Assembly (NCBI GenBank): GCA_963971305.1
Contig: OZ020306.1
Location: 65,321,022-65,385,021 of the forward strand
Length of the DNA: 64,000 nt
Direction: 5' to 3'
From: Arcuatula senhousia
Lineage: Eukaryota > Mollusca > Bivalvia > Mytilida > Mytilidae
Shown here: in pieces, positions 53,601-62,600 of the stretch
How positions within the stretch are numbered: the stretch's first letter is position 1
How the letters are laid out: every line of letters starts with the position of its first letter
The notes under the pieces: model-generated
Database searches by the model: none
What the model was told of the DNA's origin: nothing
What the model saw: only the letters and a program-made list of their open reading frames with translations
Translations under genes and position numbers: made by a program

Positions 53601-56600
53601 TTATATGCCATTTTAAATTTTGTGGCTGTGTGGCCACTGTGAAATAATGCAAAAATTAAATTACCACAAAAATTACCAGTTGTATGATATGAATAATTGT
53701 GCTGAAAAAAGACAAATCGTGAAAAAATGTTGCATTTAAAACCATTATTAACCCTTTACTTCAATGTAAAAACAAATGTCAAATACAGTCTTGTAATCGA
53801 TGCCCAGTTCTATGAAACATCTCAAATTTGGATTTCTTCATCTTCAAATCTCCAAAGGATTTCCTGTACCTAGCTATGACCTTAAGAGGAGAATTTTTAA
53901 GAAATATTCAATAAGAAATGTTTTATGAAAACCCAAGCTTGACCTATTCAAGAGCAATAAGTTGAAGCAATAACTCTACACTAATACTCCTTAACAGAGT
54001 TACTGCTTTACAGCATACATAACTACTATTTACATCTCCAAAATCACCACTCTTTGTAAGGTTTCTAAGACATAAGTAATGGTAACAGACATCCATACAT
54101 CTACTGATAATCTTCAGTCGGTCAAAGATGGTTTTAGATCATCAGATAAATAAATAGTGCTATTGGTAAATCAGCGTTCAAGACAAAATAATTGTATGTC
54201 TTTTATTTTGGAGGCTTTTGTTGTTATTCAATAGATAATAGTTAACTATAGAAGAAAGGGGTCAATATTTAGGTCATGTTGACATATGATGTCTATTTGG
54301 AACTAGGACAAGTAAGAAAGATGGCAACTCTTAAATGTAAAGGTTCATTTACACTAAAACCACACAAAACCTGATGTTGCCAGTAACAGTTTTAATAAAA
54401 GTAGTTAAAATTTTAAATTATTAATTTATTAGAGACAATAAGATATAAAAAAAAAAACAATCTTCAGATAATCCTCATTTTAAGAAAAAAGTTACACAAA
54501 GAACTTTCAAGTGTATGTGGTACCACTTCCAGAAACCAAATAAAAAAATTTAAGTGAAAAACTGCTTGCAGCCTTTAATTAATTAATGTGACCTACGGTA
54601 TAGCTGGTTATTTTCGCAGTGGTTTTATTTTGGCGGATCAATGACAAGCACGAAAATAAAACCCACGAAATATTTAAGCTAAAGACAGTTATTTTCTTTG
54701 GTGTGATTCCTATCTTTTTAAGGCTTTATGGATCACTATTCTTTTACTCAGTAAATTCTTAAAAGTTAATTTACATCTAAATTATTAAAAATGAACATTT
54801 TTCAATCAATTTTTAAAGTTTTATTAATACAGGCAATCCACAAATATTTAAGTTCAAAAGAGTTAGAAGCTTGTACACCCAAGCCTTAATTTCAATTAAT
54901 TGGTGAATATCAATAGACAATTTAAATGAATGATAGAAAACAATTACAATTACATTATTTTTATTTATTAGAATCAACACCTCAATTAATGTTAATTGAT
55001 TACAATTTACGTTTTATTTTCTAAAAAAAACAAGACCATCCTCATAAATTGTGTATGCTCCATGAATGAATGGCGAAAATTAAACCCGTGAAAATTGTTG
55101 AGATACTTTCTGCTTCTATAATCACGAAAATTTACCACCGCGAAAATAACCCGCTATACGGTATGTTCACTGCTATGCCCAATATTTGATTAGAACTGAA
55201 ATCTTATTCATCATAATAATTCCTTATGACTTATTTTCTTTACATTTCAGAAATACATGGCCCCACAAGTGTCGTTGTTCGGTGATGTGACAATTGAATC
55301 TAACGCTTTAAACAATTACCGTGTGTACGGGACATTAATATTACTACTTCTGAGTGTGATAGTTTTTATAGGTGTGAAATTTGTTAGTAAATTTGCTGCG
55401 CTTTCGTTAGCGTGTGTGATATTATCTATATTCTGTATTTATATCGGATTCTTTGTGTCAAATGAGGACAATAGTGTCAAGTAAGTATTGAATATATAAA
55501 TACTGTGGATTCATTTATTTTCGTGGGTACCAATTTTAGTGGTTTGACAATAAGAACTATTTCGAGGAACCTCAAATTCATGGTTCTGAAGCCTGCAGCA
55601 TACAATACTTGTTTAAATTTCATTTTCGTGGAATATCAAATTTCGTGGGTAAGGACCACAAACGAAGACCACGAAAATTGATACCCCACGAATAATAATG
55701 AAACCACAGTAATAATGATTATTGTACATGACACATATATTATCCATGAAACTATAGAAGATAATGAGATGTGGAATAAGTGTATGTGACAAAGCCCACA
55801 AAAACAAGCAGCAATTAAAAAAAACAAAATGAAAAACAGCAGACAGCCTTCAACAGGGTTGCCACGCATCCTTGAAACCTGGAAAAACCCTTGAACTTCA
55901 TTTGTCAGTTCAAGGTCTTGGAAAAATGAAAATATCTTTGAAAACCCTAGAATTTGATAGTTCCATAATCAAAGGTTCATGATTGAACTGTTTCACAAAC
56001 AAAATTCATTGGGGACTGAAATTTTGTCGACTATTTCCATCCTTGAAAATGACTTAAATACCCTTGAAAAGTCCTGGAAAAACCCTCGAAGTTTGCAACA
56101 AGAAAATAGTGGCAACCCTGCTTCAATGAAGCCAGTAGAAGTTGCTTGTTGAAGTCTCATTAAAACTGAAAATCGTACATGGAAAGTAGTCACCAACCAC
56201 AAATGTAAACAAATCTGAGAGTTGTAAAAGATAGGCCCACTTTTTTGACAGCAAAATCCAAAAAACATTGATTAAACGTTTGACAAAGATTGTTTAGCTT
56301 AGTATTTTTCTATACTTTGGTTGTCAACACTCATTATAAAGAGTTGCAAGGCATGATATTATTTAACCTATTATCATTTTCCAGCTCTGATTCTGTTTTT
56401 TTTTCTAAATTCATGAGCTTAAACTTTGAAGGATTTACTTTTTGCAAAAGCATAAAAATTCACACCAAAGTGCATGTGTAGATGACAATTTAACTTGAAT
56501 AACATAGATTTTTAATGAAAATACCTAAATATTTTAAGGATGTATTCTTCTGAGGGGTCAAAATTTTCCTTAATCAAGTTTTTTCCCAAACCTGCTATTT

Positions 56601-59600
56601 TGAAATGCTAAGACCCTGAGAAAATCAAATCTACTAGAAAAACAATATGTCCGTGTGCATTTTAGTTCGCTACAGCCATTTATAAAGGGCCTATTTTTAC
56701 AATTTTCCCAAAATTTCATCATTTTTGGCCTATTTTGAGGTAATTTTCTTTAAAATATCAAGTTTCAAAATCAAGTTTTCTCTCAAAGTTTCCATATTGA
56801 TAGATGCTATGATTCTGAACAAATTTAACTTATAAAAACTATATGTCCGTGATGATATTAGAAAGTTTGGTCCCGAAAATGTGCCTTTTCAGGTCATTTT
56901 CAAGACACCATAAAACCGGTAAAAATCAAGATTTTTCAAATTTTCTATCATACCAAAACCTCAAAACTCTCCATTTTTGTTTGAAATATGGACAATTATA
57001 TCTTTTTGAATTTAGAAAAGGAATTATATGAATTGCAAGAATATTTTGTTGGAAAAATGAATTTTACTACCCCTACCCTGAAATTGGCTAAATTCAGATT
57101 GAGATCGATGGTCAAATTTGGTCAAAAATGAAAATTTTGCATATCTCAAAAACTACTGATCATATCTTCATAATTTTTGGACAAAATTTAGATGGATCAT
57201 CATTTGATATATATCCACCAAAAGTTTTCAATTATAAGACAAGGTTTAAAAATTATTCACAAACGAGATTTCAACGAGACTGAAACCTCAGAAGAATACC
57301 CCCTTAAGGAAATATTTCATTACAGAATGATTAGATTATTATGTATTTTCCATCTAATCCAGCTCCCAATGATTTCTCTCTTTTCTGTTTCAGTATATGC
57401 TTCCTAGGAGATAGACTATTAACCTCGGCTGTGGCCTATGTCAACGGGTCGATGTATTGTAATAAGTATAATAACAGTAATATATACTCCCATTATTGTA
57501 CAGTGGGGGTCAATGAGACAGTATGTCAGGAGTACTTCACGGAGCATGATACAAGAGTTGTCATAGGCATACCAGGGCTGGCTAGTGGTGTAATCAATGG
57601 TAGGTCCTTCTTGGAAAATTATGTCTCTCCCCACTTATTGTTTTTTCGTGTCCGTCCGTCTGTCCGTTACAAAGTTTGTCAGCGCAACTCCTCTGAAACT
57701 ACTGAACCGAATTCAATGAAACTTGGGATATAGAAAGTACTCTATATGTAGTTGTGCATGTTACCAGGAAATTTTGATCCTCAAATTTTTGTTGGAGTTA
57801 TGGCCCTTTGAACTTAGAAAATTGCAGAAAATCCTCATTTATCATCTTGTCAGCGCAACTCCTCTGAAACTACTGAACTGAATTCAATGAAACTTGGTAT
57901 ATAGGAAGAACACCATATGTAGTTGTGCATGTGACCAGGTTATTTTGATCCTCAAATTTTTGTGGGAGTTATGGCCCTTTGAACTTAAAACTTTTTGCGG
58001 AAACGGGGGGAGACATCGTTTTTGTAGGCAAAAATAAGCTTTAATTATATTTTGTTTCATCTTTTGGTCTGTCTTGATCTTTTAGGAAAGGGGAATAAGA
58101 ATAGACTCTCTCTATCAATTTCATGTTCTATGCTCTTCATGTTCAAATAGTGTTTTCAATCTTTGGGTAGAGCGCCTTTTGATGAGTCTTAAATAGATAA
58201 AACACTTGTTTGGTCTTGCAAAATTTATTGTCTCAAACTTTGTTGTAATTTCAATTTCCAAATGTATGTAGGAATGCCAATATTATAAGCGCAACTCCTA
58301 AAATAATGTGTAAAGTTTTATAAAACTTGATATGAAGAATGAATTGCATGTGGAGATGTGCACACCAAAACTTATTTGAGAGAAAATTCATTGAACTTGA
58401 ATATCATTCATGATTGGTATTTTGACTTTTTCCAAGTTAAGCCAAATTATCATCAGTGATCTTGCTCCCAATTCTAGTTTAAACAATATAATGATTGACT
58501 TTACATTCAAGCCTTTATTGAACTGGTTATCATTACATTGGTTTTAATGGTTTTAACCTTTTCTGAATATAATAAGAAAGGACGATGTAATCTTGGTTTA
58601 TAATCTTGTTTTAGATCTTGGTGCAAAACAGCATGTCCTGAAAGAACCAAGGAAATGCTTATGATGTGCTGTAGTGATAACATTAAAGAATCAAAATGAC
58701 AAATCAAGATGTATTGACACTTTGCAAAAACCGGCAACACAAACTCTTCAAAAATTTGAATGACTTTAGGTGGCACTGTTGTGGATGCAGCAAATTCTAG
58801 GATTGATTATTATAACCCTGCAAACACATATTTTTTGGGGTTTATATGAAAGACTGTCTGTCAATCTGTATATCTTGTAAACACATTTTTTTCTAATCTT
58901 TTCAATGGATTGTAATGAAACTTTATGTAGAGAAAGAACATCATATGGAGATGTGCTGACATTTATATGCTATGATTGTATTTTGTAGATAATTTATACA
59001 GTAGATACACAATGAAAGACAGGGTGATTGGAAGCGAGGATCATGGAAATAGAGTGTATGGTGAAATCGTCGCTGATATCACGTCTAATTTTATGGTGCT
59101 ATTAGCTATTTATTTTCCTTCTGTTACTGGTTAGTAAAACAATGGAAGAAAGTCTTTCTTGCAACTTGGTTCTGGTAAAAGGCAAACTTAAGGTCTCTAT
59201 TTGAAAAAAATACTAATAAAACATAATTAACAAACTTAATTTTCATTTGGCAGTTGGAAAGAGAACTATTTGTTGAGGATGAAGTAGGTTAATAATCTAA
59301 CACATAATTACATGTTTGCAATTCAAAGGACATTTATTATTTAATTAAATTAGAATACTGGGAGTAACTATAATGGATTAAAAACTTCAGATTGTAGAAT
59401 GAACACAATATTTACAAAACCCATATAAAATTGTATGTGTTTTGTGCTATGATTTCAGGTATAATGGCTGGGTCTAACAGATCTGGAGACTTAGCGGATG
59501 CTTCCAAATCTATCCCTGTTGGGACTATACTTGTATTTTATCTTATGATTTCAGGTATAATGGCTGGGTCCAACAGATCTGGAGACCTTGCTGATGCTTC

Positions 59601-62600
59601 CAAATCTATCCCTGTTGGGACTATACTTGTATTTTATCTTATGATTTCAGGTATAATGGCTGGCTCCAACAGATCTGGAGACCTTGCTGATGCTTCCAAA
59701 TCTATCCCTGTTGGGACTATACTTGTATTTTATCTTATGATTTCAGGTATAATGGCTGGGTCCAACAGATCTGGAGACCTTGCTGATGCTTCCAAATCTA
59801 TCCCTGTTGGGACTATACTTGTATTTTATCTTATGATTTCAGGTATAATGGCTGGCTCCAACAGATCTGGAGACCTTGCTGATGCTTCCAAATCTATCCC
59901 TGTTGGGACTATACTTGTATTTTATCTTCTGATTTCAGGTATAATGGCTGGGTCCAACAGATCTGGAGACTTAGCGGATGCTTCCAAATCTATCCCTGTT
60001 GGGACTATACTTGTATTTTATCTTATGATTTCAGGTATAATGGCTGGGTCCAACAGATCTGGAGACCTTGCTGATGCTTCCAAATCTATCCCTGTTGGGA
60101 CTATACTTGTATTTTATCTTATGATTTCAGGTATAATGGCTGGCTCCAACAGATCTGGAGACCTTGCTGATGCTTCCAAATCTATCCCTGTTGGGACTAT
60201 ACTTGTATTTTATCTTATGATTTCAGGTATAATGGCTGGGTCCAACAGATCTGGAGACCTTGCTGATGCTTCCAAATCTATCCCTGTTGGGACTATACTT
60301 GTATTTTATCTTATGATTTCAGGTATAATGGCTGGCTCCAACAGATCTGGAGACTTAGCTGATGCTTCCAAATCTATCCCTGTTGGGACTATACTTGTAT
60401 TTTATCTTATGATTTCAGGTATAATGGCTGGGTCCAACAGATCTGGAGACTTAGCTGATGCTTCCAAATCTATCCCTGTTGGGACTATACTTGTATTTTA
60501 TCTTATGATTTCAGGTATAATGGCTGGGTCCAACAGATCAGGAGACTTAGCTGATGCTTCCAAATCTATTCCTGTTGGGACTATACTTGCCATTATTACA
60601 ACATCCAGTGTCTGTATCCTTATGTAGCAATCTAGATAAAACACCAGCCAGAGACATGTCACAGCCTAAACCAAGGGTCCAGTTGCTTTTTCAATAAGTT
60701 TTCAAATACTTCTGTGTGAAAAGGGTAAAGAAAAATGTTATAACAATTTTGCATGCTTGTAATTATATAATTTGGCTAGTGCATGTTTCGATGATTAAAA
60801 ATCATCAGAGATGCTCTAACCAAATTGTTTTTTGAAATATTAAGAACATTGTAATACAACTAAAAGTATCAAGCAGGATTCAACATCTAACAAGAATTTA
60901 CCTTTGCAGTTAATTTAAGGTTAAGCACCTTTGTGCATATCATAGAGCATGAGTTGATCAAGATAATCACGTGAAAGTGTTTGATATTAAGAAGACAATG
61001 AACAGTGTGCATTACACAACATATGTTAAATGTTTTTTTATCAATCGAAAACACTTCAATGGTGCTTATATTTAAATCTCATTGTTGAGAAGTTCTTTGT
61101 CGTTGTATGTTTGATTGAAGATAGTGAAAAATCTTTTGCCAATTTCATCTAAAGAGTTGTTGATGTGCAACAAATAAATATTGGCCATATATTTATTTCA
61201 TCTCATTGAGAATTGCCTTAACAGTACTAACAGATGTAACGTGTGTGATATTCTTTGCTGGTATTATAGAAGGAGATCTTATGAGAGACAAGTATGTATA
61301 GGTTTAAATTTGCAGGTCCAAAGAAAACTTTTACCAGAATACATGTTAAAGTTTAGACTGTTTAAAAAAGACTAGGGGTTTTAACATTGTAGATTATCAA
61401 ACTAATTAAAACAATTTGTTTAACAAAAAAATAGTATACTCTATCATTCAGGCAATAACCAGTGTAAATGCCTGTCTCCACCTTTCTTGTATAGGTTTTA
61501 ATTATACCCCACGCAACGAAGTTGCGAAGGGTATAATGTTTTTGACTGGTCCGTCCGTCCGTCCGTCCGTCTGTGATCAAAGTTTGTAATCGCAACTCCT
61601 CTTAAACTACTGAACAGAATTTAACGAAACTTGGTATGCAAGAAGGACACCATATGTAGTTGTGCATATTACCAGGAATTTTTGATCCGCAAATTTTTGT
61701 GGGAGTTATGGCCCTTTTGGACTTAGAAATTTGCATTAAATCATGATTACAGTTTGTAATCGCAACTCCTCTTAAACTACTGAACAGAATTTAACGAAAC
61801 TTGGTATGCAAGAAGGACACCATATGTACTTGTGCATGTTACCAGGAATTTTTGATCCGCAATTTTTTGTGGGAGTTATGGCCCTTTTGGACTTAGAAAT
61901 TTGCATTAAATCATGATTACAGTTTGTAATCGCAACTCCTCTTAAACTACTGAACAGAATTTAACGAAACTTGGTATGCAAGAAGGACACCATATGTAGT
62001 TGTGCATATTACCAGGAATTTTTGATCCGCAAATTTTTGTGGGAGTTATTACCCTTGGGACTTAGAAATTAGCTGAAAATCTTTATTACAGTTTGTGATT
62101 GCAACTCCTCTGAAACTACTGAAAAGAATTTAACAAAACATAGTTTGCAAGAAACATAACATATGCTACTACTGTGTATGTTATAACATATTTTTAATTC
62201 GCAAAAAGTTTACCAGCTCCAGGTTAATTTATATAGTCAAATAGCAGAAAGCGTGGGGTATGTGAGCGTGCTCACTAAGGTTCTTTCATTTGTAATGTTC
62301 TGATTCACATTGATTTTTCAGTGACATGTTTTACCAATATTTTTGTTTCCATTGCTTCTATGTATAGAAAATAATGAGGTGTAGAATAAGTGTGCACGAC
62401 ACAGCCTACATTAAGTGGCAATTTAGAAAAACCACAATGGACAACCGCCAGCAGCCTTCAACGAGGCCATTTGGCACTGCTCGCGGTTCTGCAATTGGCC
62501 CATGGTCTAAATGTTAATTTTAATTTTCACCTTGGTTTACCTTTGCATTGTGTGAATTCTGACATTGGGACTTTGGCGGAATGGATCAACTTACAATTTA

